IMG/VR virus record: IMGVR_UViG_3300030012_002778
Location: 1-56,186 of that record
DNA from: a virus
DNA: 56,186 bases
Reading direction: 5' to 3' (one strand)
A program made the translations under genes and the position numbers. Under the pieces are notes generated by a model that ran no database searches, was not told where the DNA came from, and saw nothing but the letters and a program-made list of their open reading frames with translations. Below, piece after piece: positions 25,733-35,057 of this stretch. Numbering within the stretch: the stretch's first letter is position 1; each line of letters opens with the position of its first letter.

Positions 25733-28219
25733 TCACCTAAAGTTAGCCTTAATCAAATAAACTTGGTCAGAATCTATACCGTATTCTTTTGAAATATTAT
25801 TGTGTGAATCTTCGGACTTCACAATATTTTCTATTTCTAAATGACTCAAATCAACAGATTCTTCTACATACATTCTATCTATCATTTTCTCTATAGAATC
25901 ATGTGTCAAATTCATGAAGCCATATTCTACCCTTTTACCGAGTTGTTTTCTTATTATATCATGCGCCTTTAACATCTTAGTAAGAACTATTGGTAAATCA
26001 TCTTCTACCTTTTCAAATAATTTTTTAAGTCTGTTATATTGTTTTTTCATGCCAGTTTCTTTTGTTAGTATTCCTTGGTGTCTGTCTAAGAAATATGGCA
26101 GGGCGAATATGGGAAACGCTTCTCTACTCATATAGCCTCTCTCAAAGTCTTCGGCTCTATCCTGTATTGTTGAGCCATTGAAATCTTCTTCAGCATAAGT
26201 CATATCTTCCATTTCTTCCATAAAGTGCATAAGTAAAGCACTGATATAGTTATCATTTCTTTCTTCGGTGTTTTCTCCAAATATTTCCGAAAGTGCTACC
26301 GAGGCTTTTTCACCGGCATCAACTACTTCTTGAGTTATTTCAAAATTAGGTCTATCTAAGAATTCTAGGAAATCAGCAATCTCTCTTAGATTAGAGGTTT
26401 CTAAACCACCATCACCAACACTAGCAAGTTGTTCATATGCTCCACCCATTACTGTTTCAAGACCTAAATCTTTAGACAAAACATCAAGGACTTTAGCACC
26501 TCTTCCCGAAATAAAACTAGGTGTGTCAATTGGTAATCTACCTGCATACATCGGAGTAATGTAGTATTGATTTGCTGATTCTAAGAATCTAGCAATAATT
26601 CCATTAAACTCTTGTAGACTCTCATCTAGTTTTCCTCTAGTAGCAGGATTCATTGGTCTTGACCGTCCACCCGCTTGTAATCTTCCCATTTGTTCTCTAT
26701 AGGTTCCTCCGGCAGTCGGAGGTGCTTCACTTGTCATTTGTGCTTCTGCTCCAAAAGTGCTTCCTAAAGTTCTTCCTCGCCCTGTGGCTCTTGGGGCTGA
26801 AGCAAATCCAAATTTCTTACTAGTTAATCCGATGTGAATTTTATCCAGTAAATCATCTATTTTATCTTCTACATCTAAACTAATGCTATCTCCTCTATTG
26901 AAACCGGCAGGTAATTTGCTAGGAATTTTAGCAAATGTTCTAAACTTAGAATCATTAAGAACAGAAATAGGTAGATGATATTCTCCTTTTTCACTAGCAA
27001 AACTATCTTCTATCTGTTCTAAAAATTCATCCACATCGGTTTGGAAATCTAAAACTATATCATCTTGCTTAAGTGCTTCAAGCGCATCACCTATTTCAGC
27101 AAACCCATCTTGAGTTAATGCTAATAGTTTTTTATTTCTCATTACTTCAAATGCTAATAGCGGGTCTATGAATAATCTCTCTTCGTCAATCAAGTCTTCT
27201 TGTTCTTCGATAGAATCTGTTGCTAACTGTTCTTCCATATAGCCTTCATCTCTATGTGAGGCTTCTAATCCATCCCATTGAGATAAGTAATCTTGTTCCC
27301 ATTCTTCCATACCGGATTCATCAACATCATCTTCATCTCCCTCTTGGATTTCTATCTTCTTTCTGGATAGCCCCTTAGTTATGAGAAGATTTTCTAATAC
27401 TGCTACTAATCTATCTACTGGTTTTACTTCACGAATTGAAACTAATGGATATCTAGCAATATATTCTAGATTTTCTCCTTCAAATTCTGTTCTTAATTTA
27501 GAAAAATATTGCTTGAATTTTGCATTATCACTTTGTTCTGCGGCTTCAAATAAAGCATCCAAGTCTTCTTTGAACTGTTCATACCTTTCGGAAACCTCTT
27601 CCCAAAATTCGTAGATATCTTCTCTTTGGCCTAATTTAGAAAGAGGAGTAGCACCAAGATATTTTCTAACATTTACTCGAATGGTTTTCATCTTCTGTTG
27701 TGTTTCTGCTTGACTAATTCTTCTCGTTAGTAAGTTTTGTATTCTTGTTATGTTTTCTCTTAGTGTTTGTATTTGACCCTCACCATACTTTTGTTTTATT
27801 TCATTAGTATTTACAAAACCATCTAACTGTTGTTGAAAAGAAGACTCTAAAATTTCTCTTTGACTGGTATCCCCAATAGTAATGTTTTGTAGTCTTTCTG
27901 TCAATAAATCATCAACATCTAAATTTATTCCTGATTCGTCTTTTATTTTTAATTTTTTTACCGCATCAAAAATAAATTGTCTTGGGTCTGTAAACTTAAG
28001 TTGTTTTAATTCCGCCATTAAGCCACTTCTAAATGAACGAAGTTTCTTTGCTAGTTCTTCTCCTTCTACCCCGTCTTGAGTTAATTTTACCCTTTGTGCC
28101 TCGACTAATTGTTTAAGAGCAGTAACTCTTTCGGGGCTTCTATCTTCAGTGGTCTTGCCTATGTTCTGTAGGCTTTGCATTAGTTTGGTATCTTGTCTAA
28201 TGTCATCTCTTACTGTCAT
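25733..28219 (-). CDS. Large late protein of unknown function, 828 aa
   Basis: ATG 28219 follows GGTGATAAAT. It is mostly acidic and helical with many coiled-coil stretches, plus a Gly/Ala/Arg-rich linker (~485-540). No catalytic motif, zinc site or membrane segment is seen and it lacks the W-motif. Its size and place among putative packaged proteins suggest a virion or assembly protein. Confidence 0.75.
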   Translation of the reverse strand: MTVRDDIRQDTKLMQSLQNIGKTTEDRSPERVTALKQLVEAQRVKLTQDGVEGEELAKKLRSFRSGLMAELKQLKFTDPRQFIFDAVKKLKIKDESGINLDVDDLLTERLQNITIGDTSQREILESSFQQQLDGFVNTNEIKQKYGEGQIQTLRENITRIQNLLTRRISQAETQQKMKTIRVNVRKYLGATPLSKLGQREDIYEFWEEVSERYEQFKEDLDALFEAAEQSDNAKFKQYFSKLRTEFEGENLEYIARYPLVSIREVKPVDRLVAVLENLLITKGLSRKKIEIQEGDEDDVDESGMEEWEQDYLSQWDGLEASHRDEGYMEEQLATDSIEEQEDLIDEERLFIDPLLAFEVMRNKKLLALTQDGFAEIGDALEALKQDDIVLDFQTDVDEFLEQIEDSFASEKGEYHLPISVLNDSKFRTFAKIPSKLPAGFNRGDSISLDVEDKIDDLLDKIHIGLTSKKFGFASAPRATGRGRTLGSTFGAEAQMTSEAPPTAGGTYREQMGRLQAGGRSRPMNPATRGKLDESLQEFNGIIARFLESANQYYITPMYAGRLPIDTPSFISGRGAKVLDVLSKDLGLETVMGGAYEQLASVGDGGLETSNLREIADFLEFLDRPNFEITQEVVDAGEKASVALSEIFGENTEERNDNYISALLMHFMEEMEDMTYAEEDFNGSTIQDRAEDFERGYMSREAFPIFALPYFLDRHQGILTKETGMKKQYNRLKKLFEKVEDDLPIVLTKMLKAHDIIRKQLGKRVEYGFMNLTHDSIEKMIDRMYVEESVDLSHLEIENIVKSEDSHNNISKEYGIDSDQVYLIKANFR

Positions 28220-28224
28220 ATTTA

Positions 28225-30162
28225 TCACCGAATCAATTGTTTGTCTTTGAATGCTTTTACTGCTATAGGAACATTACTTTGTTTTCTTGGGAAATACTTT
28301 TCATAATTTTTTCCAAAGTCTTCTAGTCTTAATTGAAATCCACTAATTAATTGTATTTTTGCTTCTTTTAGGAAAGATATCATCTTATCATTTAGTTCGT
28401 TAGCCAGTTCCAACTGTTTACTAGTGTTTCCCCTGTTATTATCTATAGATATGAATGTGTCGGCTATTAATCCATCTGTTCCGGTATCTAATATTCCTTG
28501 TTCCCCTAATCTAGATAGAACAATTAAACTATTTTTAGGTGACAATTTATCAAAGGTCGCAGCCCTCGCAGCAGATTCTTTTGTCAGTGGTTCTAATTTT
28601 GAATCATTAGAATAGTCTACAATAAATTGAGCAAAATCACCTGTATTCAGCATACTTTGTCTTAGTCTGCCTAAAGTAACTTCTACGCCTTTTTCTTTTT
28701 GTTTGCTTTCTATGTCCTCTATTAATTCCGATGGAGACACTTGACTGTCATCTAAAAATATTTTAGCGTAAGAAGCACCGGATTCGTTTTCTATTAGAGT
28801 ATCTGTGTTATCATAATATTCTATATTCAGGTCGCCAAAGACGAAATCTGCATCTTCTGTAGAATCATATATTTCTTGGAAAGCATCGGCCTCTTTCACT
28901 GTAAATTTATCTTGATATTTGTCTTGGAAAATATTACTTTGATAGGCGGTAGCCTCTTGACTAAAAGCAGTATTCAAATTAGTATCGTTCTTGATAAACT
29001 CTCTAAGTTTTTTTCTCTTTGCTTTAATATTTCCTGTTAATTCTAAATCTCTAAAGGGAACTAAACTTGTTCCTAGACTACTTCTAGAAGGATTACTATT
29101 GTCTTCTAGTCCCTCTATGATAGACTCGATTAGTATTCTTTCTGCTATTTTCTCACTCACAAAGGCATTTGTTCTAACTGCGTCAAAAAATTGTTTGAAC
29201 CAGTTATCTCCGCCAAAAGTTCCCATTATCAAAAGCCTCCCATATGGATTCAAAGATAGGCTTTTGGTGGTTTTTGACTGTTTTTCTAAGAATATTGCAT
29301 CAGCAGGAAAGTCAAAACCGTTTTTCATTTCTGTTGGAATGAATTTACCTACACTCCCCGGAATATCCTCTAATGCAATCAAATAATTCTCAACATCTAC
29401 TGAAGTTAGCGTTTCTTTTGCATCAAATTTGACTCCCGAAGCAACCATTGTATCGGTTTCCGATACAGCCGCTAATCTTCTACCACTACTTTCTAAATCC
29501 GGCTCATATTCTGCCATCTCTCTTCTTATTTTAGCAGTATCTTGTCCTAAACTGTTTAAAAATGCGTTAGCGTTAGGAAAATTAGTCTGTATTGTGTCGC
29601 CAACTACTCTTGAGCCAGTTATTTTAGCAAAATCGGCAAGAATTTTTTGAAATTTTTGTTTTTTTGTCCCGCTAGTTGGAACAGCATTGAATTTTAGAGT
29701 GAATCCTTCACCAAAAGAGTCAAAAACTCTTAATTTTGCTCTTAATTTTGTATTTGCCTCGTAACTTCTAGTGGATTTGCTTCTAACTTCGTTGATTTTT
29801 TGAGAAAGTTCAGAAAATTTAGTCTCGTCTCCCTCTTTTTTTGCTGAAATCGCTTCATCTACTAGTGTTTCAAGTTGTTTTGTCTCTCTCATTTGCTCCG
29901 GCTTGATAGAATTTAGCAATTTTTTTAGATTTTCTTCTATTTTTTCTTTGGAGACATTAGGAAGTGGTAATTTTTTTAGCATCGAATCAACAGTTATGTT
30001 GTTCGCCTTGATATTATTTATGATTCCTTTGAAACTAGCAGTCAATTGTTCGGATTCTTGGATTTCTTCTATCAATGAATCTGTTTTAGAATCATCGGCA
30101 AGCGCAATTAACAAAGTAATGTTAGAAGCAGGTTGCGCTTTTAGAAGAATTTGCCAACTCAT
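28225..30162 (-). CDS. Large W-motif late protein, 645 aa
   Basis: ATG 30162 overlaps the upstream stop as ATGA and gives MSWQILLKAQPAS, a W-motif. A longer frame begins 13 codons upstream but lies in the previous gene. The protein is mixed helical/beta and Ser/Lys/Asp rich, with no recognised domain. The N-terminal motif makes it the largest candidate cargo in the family. Confidence 0.78.
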   Translation of the reverse strand: MSWQILLKAQPASNITLLIALADDSKTDSLIEEIQESEQLTASFKGIINNIKANNITVDSMLKKLPLPNVSKEKIEENLKKLLNSIKPEQMRETKQLETLVDEAISAKKEGDETKFSELSQKINEVRSKSTRSYEANTKLRAKLRVFDSFGEGFTLKFNAVPTSGTKKQKFQKILADFAKITGSRVVGDTIQTNFPNANAFLNSLGQDTAKIRREMAEYEPDLESSGRRLAAVSETDTMVASGVKFDAKETLTSVDVENYLIALEDIPGSVGKFIPTEMKNGFDFPADAIFLEKQSKTTKSLSLNPYGRLLIMGTFGGDNWFKQFFDAVRTNAFVSEKIAERILIESIIEGLEDNSNPSRSSLGTSLVPFRDLELTGNIKAKRKKLREFIKNDTNLNTAFSQEATAYQSNIFQDKYQDKFTVKEADAFQEIYDSTEDADFVFGDLNIEYYDNTDTLIENESGASYAKIFLDDSQVSPSELIEDIESKQKEKGVEVTLGRLRQSMLNTGDFAQFIVDYSNDSKLEPLTKESAARAATFDKLSPKNSLIVLSRLGEQGILDTGTDGLIADTFISIDNNRGNTSKQLELANELNDKMISFLKEAKIQLISGFQLRLEDFGKNYEKYFPRKQSNVPIAVKAFKDKQLIR

Positions 30163-30821
30163 TGTAACTTCTCCTGCATTCTTTGTTTGATGTCTAACCA
30201 AATCTCCGGATTATTCTGTGCTAACACTTCTTGAACAATCTGCATTTGATGAACTATAACTGTATCTTGTCTCTTATGGATAAGTTTTCCTTTGAACTCC
30301 ATAAGATATTTCAAAGACTCTCTAATTTCTCTAGCAAGTTTAGTTAGAGCATCAATCATCTTAGGGTCTAAATCATTTCCTAGTTCGTTGAAAACTTGCT
30401 CTAATCGAGTATCTAATTTTTGAACATTGTTAGAAAGCAAATCTACTTCATTCAATTCTTTTGTTGCTATCATCATAGCCGCACTTTCTTGAACTATAGG
30501 AGTAAGGTGATTTTTCACATGGCGTTGAATTTGTGCCTTTGTTGTATCTAAAGCAGAAGCCAAATCTTCACTTGTTATTTCCCCGTTCTGCAAAGCCATT
30601 TCGTAATGCTTTCTCATAGGGTCTACACACAATTTACATTGTGGGTTTGAACTCATTTTATATTCGCCCATATGATTTCTTTGGTGTTGAGCCGCAGTTC
30701 CACTTCTCCAATTATATTCAGCATCTAGTTCATCACAAGTTATTTCACCTGCTTCCAACATTCTTTCAAGTTCTTCTCTATCGTCATGTTGGCAAAAACC
30801 ACAACGCTTTCTTGTGACCAT
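30159..30821 (-). CDS. Tandem zinc/HTH DNA-binding protein, candidate small terminase subunit, 220 aa
   Basis: ATG 30821 is preceded by GGAGAAGATAATC and gives MVTRKRCGFCQHD. Two similar units follow: C7/C10 with H46/H50, and C62/C65 with H101/H105. Each is a CxxC, a helical segment (EEAGEIT-like EAGEITCDELDAEYNW; QNGEITSEDLASALD), an HTH-like helix and an HxxxH. A coiled coil occupies ~120-215. Sequence-specific DNA binding plus oligomerising helices, a few genes before TerL, fits a small terminase subunit; that role is inference. Confidence 0.7.
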   Translation of the reverse strand: MVTRKRCGFCQHDDREELERMLEAGEITCDELDAEYNWRSGTAAQHQRNHMGEYKMSSNPQCKLCVDPMRKHYEMALQNGEITSEDLASALDTTKAQIQRHVKNHLTPIVQESAAMMIATKELNEVDLLSNNVQKLDTRLEQVFNELGNDLDPKMIDALTKLAREIRESLKYLMEFKGKLIHKRQDTVIVHQMQIVQEVLAQNNPEIWLDIKQRMQEKLQ

Positions 30822-30823
30822 GA

Positions 30824-31981
30824 TTATCTTCTCCATAATCTTGCTTGCCACATTTTAGAAATAACTTTCATGTCCGGGCTTTTTGCACCATCTCCGAACT
30901 TTTCTCTTGCAGTTTTTCTATAATCAAAGCCTCGCTTTCTAGCATTTTGCCACGCTCTATAACCGTTAGGGGCTTTGTTAGTTCCTGCTCTCTTTAACGC
31001 TCTATCAACCAATTCAATGATTGGAGTAGCAGTAGAAGTCAATTTAAAATCAACAATTTTACCCGCAGGAGTTTTCTTATCTCCTTCGGCATTAAATCTA
31101 GCAAGACTCGCTACAAGTTCTTGGTCTTTATTCATTAACTTAAAAGTTCTAGATTGTAAGTCCTGCCTTACTTTATTGACTAAGAGTTTTCCACCTGCAC
31201 TCCAAAAAGCAGTATTTTTTATTACCTTGTCAAAATAATCTTCAATAGCACTAATTTCTTCATAGTCTCTAGGGGGTGCGCCACCCCTTACTTCTTCTAT
31301 CTCTAATTCATCTATTATAATATCCTTAAGAGCATCTTTAGCATCTCTCATAATATGTAGTAGTCCTTTTGGTTTAGCAAATTGTGTTTCTGTTTCAGAA
31401 AATAATGCTTGATGTGGAGGATTATTACCTGCTCTCCATTCGGGAGGAGTTGCCTTTTTTCCGGTTTTTTTCTCATAATTTTCAGTTCGATAGTGGCCTC
31501 TAACTTTTACCTTTCTTCGTCTTCTTCCACCCCTTGTCGTGGTAAACTCGGTAAAGAGAATATCTTTAGGGTCTAGTGAAGTATCTTGTAATGCTTCTAA
31601 TACATCAGCCATAGCATCAACAACAAAAATTTCTTGGTCTCTAATTAGTCCACCATCTAATATTCCTTCAATGACCTGTAGTGCTTCTCTTGCTCCTTGG
31701 CCTTCTTTATCTGAATTTACCGAATTTGGTCTTATGTTTCCAAATACATGAGTAAAAAGAAAATCATATAATGATGGGACATTTTCTACCATCAGCGTTT
31801 CGCCACTAATTCCTTGACAATTATCTTTCCAAGTTTGATAGTCCTTAGCGAACTTGATAGAATCTAAGTTTTGGTTGAAGGTATTTCCTTGAAATTCGGC
31901 CTGTCTCTTTTTCTTAGTTTCCTTCACCATTTTCTTCATCCTCTTTCTTTTTCTTTTTTCTATGATATCCATATGTGACAT
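30824..31981 (-). CDS. Unknown late protein, 385 aa
   Basis: ATG 31981 or 31972 gives a Lys/Arg-rich N-terminus (IEKRKRKRMKKMVKETKKKR). The body is mixed and contains GGRRRRKVKVRGHYRTENY, a basic patch, and a C-terminal basic helical region. No domain is recognised. It overlaps the 51-aa W-motif gene by about 60 bases and precedes the probable small terminase gene. Confidence 0.7.
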   Translation of the reverse strand: MSHMDIIEKRKRKRMKKMVKETKKKRQAEFQGNTFNQNLDSIKFAKDYQTWKDNCQGISGETLMVENVPSLYDFLFTHVFGNIRPNSVNSDKEGQGAREALQVIEGILDGGLIRDQEIFVVDAMADVLEALQDTSLDPKDILFTEFTTTRGGRRRRKVKVRGHYRTENYEKKTGKKATPPEWRAGNNPPHQALFSETETQFAKPKGLLHIMRDAKDALKDIIIDELEIEEVRGGAPPRDYEEISAIEDYFDKVIKNTAFWSAGGKLLVNKVRQDLQSRTFKLMNKDQELVASLARFNAEGDKKTPAGKIVDFKLTSTATPIIELVDRALKRAGTNKAPNGYRAWQNARKRGFDYRKTAREKFGDGAKSPDMKVISKMWQARLWRR

Positions 31982-32069
31982 TGAACAAAGCCGGGGAAGA
32001 AGTTGTTGTTACTGCCCCTGCCATTTTCTTCTCGTCATCTTCGACTTTAAGAATATCCCTCCAAGTCAT
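31914..32069 (-). CDS. W-motif micro-protein, 51 aa
   Basis: ATG 32069 lies directly after the upstream stop and gives MTWRDILKVEDDEKK, then a Thr/Ser/Ala stretch, VTYGYHRKKKKK and an acidic end. The motif at the exact N-terminus and tight spacing support it as a real gene despite its length and its overlap with the next gene. Confidence 0.7.
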   Translation of the reverse strand: MTWRDILKVEDDEKKMAGAVTTTSSPALFNVTYGYHRKKKKKEDEENGEGN

Positions 32070-32324
32070 TTATTCTAAACCGCCTTCATTATCCTTTGCG
32101 TAATAATTTTTTAGCCATTCTATTCTGTAATTTAATCTATCAGCAATTTTTTGTAAATCATCCAAAGTAAATCTGTTATTATAACTACTACCTTCTTCGC
32201 TTTTTTGACCTTCCAGTTTTCTATCAAAGGCTCTACCATTTAAAATATCTTCAACGAATTCATTGATTTCTGATTCATCAGCGTCTTTAGTTAATTTAAA
32301 CTTCAATATTTTTTCCCAAGACAT
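32070..32324 (-). CDS. W-motif protein, 84 aa
   Basis: ATG 32324, behind GGAGGGATGAT, gives MSWEKILKFKLTKDADESE. The frame extends further upstream but only as a shadow of the previous gene. The rest is helical and charged (LDDLQKIADRLNYRIEWLKNYYAK). Function unknown; part of the W-motif set. Confidence 0.78.
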   Translation of the reverse strand: MSWEKILKFKLTKDADESEINEFVEDILNGRAFDRKLEGQKSEEGSSYNNRFTLDDLQKIADRLNYRIEWLKNYYAKDNEGGLE

Positions 32325-32325
32325 A

Positions 32326-32661
32326 TCATCCCTCCTGTTCTTTACGCCTTCTTTCTTTTTCTTCTTCTGCTTTTCTACGATTTTCTTCTGCTTTAGGAAA
32401 GTTTTTAAATGGATTAAATGGCTCATCTCTTCTTCTTCTTGTTCTTCCAATTCCAGCAAGATAAGTGTTCTTTTTACCTTCTTCAATTATTCTAGCCATC
32501 TCTTCTTTTGTAGGTAGTGGTTTTGGCTCTTCGACCTTTTTTGGTTTAGGCTCTTTAGGAATAAACTCCCTCTCGCTTTCACGGTCTATTTTTCGTTGTT
32601 GTGCTTCTCTAACTTTTTTAGAATCTCTAGGATTCCTTTTCAATACATCTTCCCAATTCAT
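32326..32661 (-). CDS. W-motif protein with NPF motif, 111 aa
   Basis: ATG 32661 overlaps the upstream stop as ATGA and gives MNWEDVLKRNPRDSKK. The protein is highly charged with a Pro-rich centre and a C-terminal Arg/Glu helix. It includes RRRRDEPFNPFKNF, matching the REEPFNPF tail of the 22054-22581 protein. Two different proteins thus share both short motifs. Confidence 0.78.
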   Translation of the reverse strand: MNWEDVLKRNPRDSKKVREAQQRKIDRESEREFIPKEPKPKKVEEPKPLPTKEEMARIIEEGKKNTYLAGIGRTRRRRDEPFNPFKNFPKAEENRRKAEEEKERRRKEQEG

Positions 32662-32765
32662 TTCTTATCACCTGTTACAAAACACTTTTTTGTTTTAGAT
32701 TCTTTTTCATCAACTTCTTTTGATTTTGCATCAAACCAAGCATCTAAGTAATTACACCTTGTCAT
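32658..32765 (-). CDS. Micro-protein, 35 aa
   Basis: ATG 32765 to a TGA that overlaps the next ATG (ATGA junction). The sequence is MTRCNYLDAWFDAK followed by a charged segment and CFVTGDKK. GGTGAATAAT lies upstream as ribosome site. The precise overlap with the next gene is the main support. Function unknown. Confidence 0.6.
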   Translation of the reverse strand: MTRCNYLDAWFDAKSKEVDEKESKTKKCFVTGDKK

Positions 32766-32770
32766 ATTAT

Positions 32771-33181
32771 TCACCTAATAGATTGCATTAAATCATCTGC
32801 TAAATCCGTAAATTCTTTGGCTCGGCCTTCAAGATACTTTCTGCTCTTCGCATTTCTTCTCGCAAATTCGCCATATCCCTGCATGTCTCCGGCTCGTTGG
32901 CCGTCTGTTGGCGATACATTATCTGTTGAATCGCCAACACCATATAAGAGATAATTGGAGTAAATTCTCAAAGCAGCAACTATTCCCTCTACTACCTCTT
33001 GGGCTTCCTCTTGACCTACTAATTGTTTTAGATATTTAGCATTCTTATTGAAAGTGTCAGCCATCTGCATGAGGCCAATTCTCATATTCTTAAATTGCTT
33101 TTGATTTAATCCCTCTAACATTTCTTCGCTCATTCTTGGCCCTTGTTTTGGTTCTTCTTTTATTATATCTTTCCATGTCAT
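32771..33181 (-). CDS. W-motif protein, 136 aa
   Basis: ATG 33181, right after the upstream stop, gives MTWKDIIKEEPKQGPRMSEE. The remainder is mostly helical with QLVGQEEAQEVVEGIVAALRIY in the middle. An in-frame ATG at 33190 would overlap the upstream gene. Function unknown. Confidence 0.78.
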   Translation of the reverse strand: MTWKDIIKEEPKQGPRMSEEMLEGLNQKQFKNMRIGLMQMADTFNKNAKYLKQLVGQEEAQEVVEGIVAALRIYSNYLLYGVGDSTDNVSPTDGQRAGDMQGYGEFARRNAKSRKYLEGRAKEFTDLADDLMQSIR

Positions 33182-33182
33182 A

Positions 33183-33338
33183 TTAATCATCTCTCTTCAT
33201 TCTCTTTTCGTCATCAAATTGAGGAATAAGCGGTTGTTCTATAGAAGGCAATCCTTGTTTTACTCTCTCTCTTGCTCTCTTTACATGCTCCGGAAGTTCT
33301 TCTTCCTCTTCATTCTTTAGAATTTTTTTCCAAGACAT
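33183..33338 (-). CDS. W-motif micro-protein, 51 aa
   Basis: ATG 33338, two bases after the upstream stop, gives MSWKKILKNEEEEELPEHVK and a charged tail ending EKRMKRDD. It fills an otherwise empty gap of the operon exactly, which supports it as a gene. Function unknown. Confidence 0.72.
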   Translation of the reverse strand: MSWKKILKNEEEEELPEHVKRARERVKQGLPSIEQPLIPQFDDEKRMKRDD

Positions 33339-33340
33339 AA

Positions 33341-34348
33341 TTAATCCTTCCTAGTAAATGGATTTTTAGATTTAGGCTTTTTCTTAGCATCTTTAGCCGC
33401 TTGTTTCATAGATTCTTTCTTATTACCATCTTTATCTAAATCTATAAAATCAGGTTTTGGTTCAGTCTTTTCAAATTCCTCGGCTTCTTCTTCTAATTTT
33501 TCTGTGGTCTTCAGCACTTCTTTCCAATTCATATCAATCTCCTCCACATAGTTTTTACTTAACTCCATAGGTTCATCCTTTAGATGCTTTTCTTCAAATC
33601 TTTTGATAGCCTCAATTACCCTGCTTTTTCTTAGCGAGTCTTGCCATGAAGCATTTTTACTATCATCAAATCTATATTTACTTCTCATCCTTTCAAGGAC
33701 ATCTCTTAATGATGCTTGATGTATTCCGGAAAAGAACGGTTTTCCTTGCAGTTTCGACAAAAATTGACTAAATGAATTAATATCTTCTTGGCTATATGAC
33801 TCATCACTTTCGATTGCCTGTATTAGTTCTTGAATGTCCCTATCTATTATTTTTCTTCTTTCGGAATTTAATTTATCATCGGAAAGCCTTTCACTAAAAG
33901 TAAGAACCATTCTATCCAATGCTTGTTTCAAATTAGAATCTTTTACTTCTTCAGCCAACTCGGTTATGTCTTCTTCAGCAATTTTTGGTGTAATTTCTGC
34001 TAATCCTTCCTTAACAGTTTTACTATATTTTCTTGCTCTTGCCGCACTATCCTCTTGTGTTTTATTTCTGTTTTCTGCACTTGCCACATCTTCATAACCT
34101 ATATGTTTTGAAGGGTTTAATAATAACTTTTCTTCTCCTGTTTTTGGGTTAATCTCCCCTTTAGTATTAGTGTTTCTAACATAATACCTAGTCTGCATTC
34201 CTGCATAAATTAGACTAATTAACTCATCTCTCTTTTTTGCAGGAACATTAAGTTTATCAACATAATTTTCTGCATACACCATAAGTTCATCTTTAGCATC
34301 TTTGTCTAAATCAGACCCTAGCATAACTTCGCCCATTTTTCTTATCAT
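33341..34348 (-). CDS. Protein with two internal W-motifs and EF-hand-like loop, 335 aa
   Basis: ATG 34348 overlaps the upstream stop. The body is helical. W-motif variants occur internally at ~234-241 (SWQDSLRK) and ~273-280 (MNWKEVLK). The C-terminus holds FIDLDKDGNKKESM (~301-314), an EF-hand-like calcium loop, and ends KSKNPFTRKD, again an NPF motif. An internal start at Met273 would yield a 63-aa W-motif protein; this cannot be settled from sequence. Confidence 0.72.
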   Translation of the reverse strand: MIRKMGEVMLGSDLDKDAKDELMVYAENYVDKLNVPAKKRDELISLIYAGMQTRYYVRNTNTKGEINPKTGEEKLLLNPSKHIGYEDVASAENRNKTQEDSAARARKYSKTVKEGLAEITPKIAEEDITELAEEVKDSNLKQALDRMVLTFSERLSDDKLNSERRKIIDRDIQELIQAIESDESYSQEDINSFSQFLSKLQGKPFFSGIHQASLRDVLERMRSKYRFDDSKNASWQDSLRKSRVIEAIKRFEEKHLKDEPMELSKNYVEEIDMNWKEVLKTTEKLEEEAEEFEKTEPKPDFIDLDKDGNKKESMKQAAKDAKKKPKSKNPFTRKD

Positions 34349-34761
34349 TTTCTTCCACTCCCCATTCTTGGGTGTTTTCTATTCATCTCTCTAGCCCTGT
34401 CAATAAGACTAGTAGTTTTTCTTGGGGATTTATCTTCTTGATATAGGTCTTCTAACTTAGCAAGATAAGTTTCGACCATTTCCTTATTCTTATTTCTCGC
34501 TTCTTTACTGTTGTCCCTAGACATTCTAGGAGCCATAGGTAAATTTCTCATCATAGAAACCAATGACATTCTTAGCCTATCTGCATCTTCTTCAGCAATA
34601 TCATCAACATATATCTCTAAAGTTTTTTCAATGGCTGGCCTCACTTTAGTTAGAACCGTTTTCAACTTATCTTGTCTAGCCTGTTCCATATCTTCGGGAG
34701 CATACCTTTCACCCAGTTTACGGGCTTCATCCATGTCTAGTTTGAGTATGTCCTTCCACAT
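34345..34761 (-). CDS. W-motif protein, 138 aa
   Basis: ATG 34761 immediately follows the upstream stop and gives MWKDILKLDMDEARK, with Trp at position 2. The rest is charged and helical, ending in RKHPRMGSGRK. Function unknown. Confidence 0.78.
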   Translation of the reverse strand: MWKDILKLDMDEARKLGERYAPEDMEQARQDKLKTVLTKVRPAIEKTLEIYVDDIAEEDADRLRMSLVSMMRNLPMAPRMSRDNSKEARNKNKEMVETYLAKLEDLYQEDKSPRKTTSLIDRAREMNRKHPRMGSGRK

Positions 34762-35013
34762 TTATTTTTCACCCAATAAATATTTTAGGCTATCATCATA
34801 GAAGTTCTCAAAATCATCTACATTTCTAACCTTATCTAATTGTTCTAATTTTACGGTGGCTAAATCTTCAGTTTTTCCCCTTTCTGTGGTTTTAGCCCTA
34901 CCACGCATACCTTCTAGTTTAGCCCTTATTTCCGGGATTTTTTTATCCATATTGGCTTGCCTACCAAACTGTAAAAGAGTAGTTTGGGCTTTTAGTATGT
35001 CTTTCCATGTCAT
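34762..35013 (-). CDS. W-motif protein, 83 aa
   Basis: ATG 35013 follows TAGGTGATAAT, a strong archaeal-type ribosome site, and gives MTWKDILKAQTT. The remainder is a basic then acidic helical protein (EDLATVKLEQLDKVRNVDDFENF). Function unknown. Confidence 0.8.
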   Translation of the reverse strand: MTWKDILKAQTTLLQFGRQANMDKKIPEIRAKLEGMRGRAKTTERGKTEDLATVKLEQLDKVRNVDDFENFYDDSLKYLLGEK

Positions 35014-35057
35014 ATTATCACCTAAAATTTATCAAAAAAAATTGTGGGGAATTTTTT

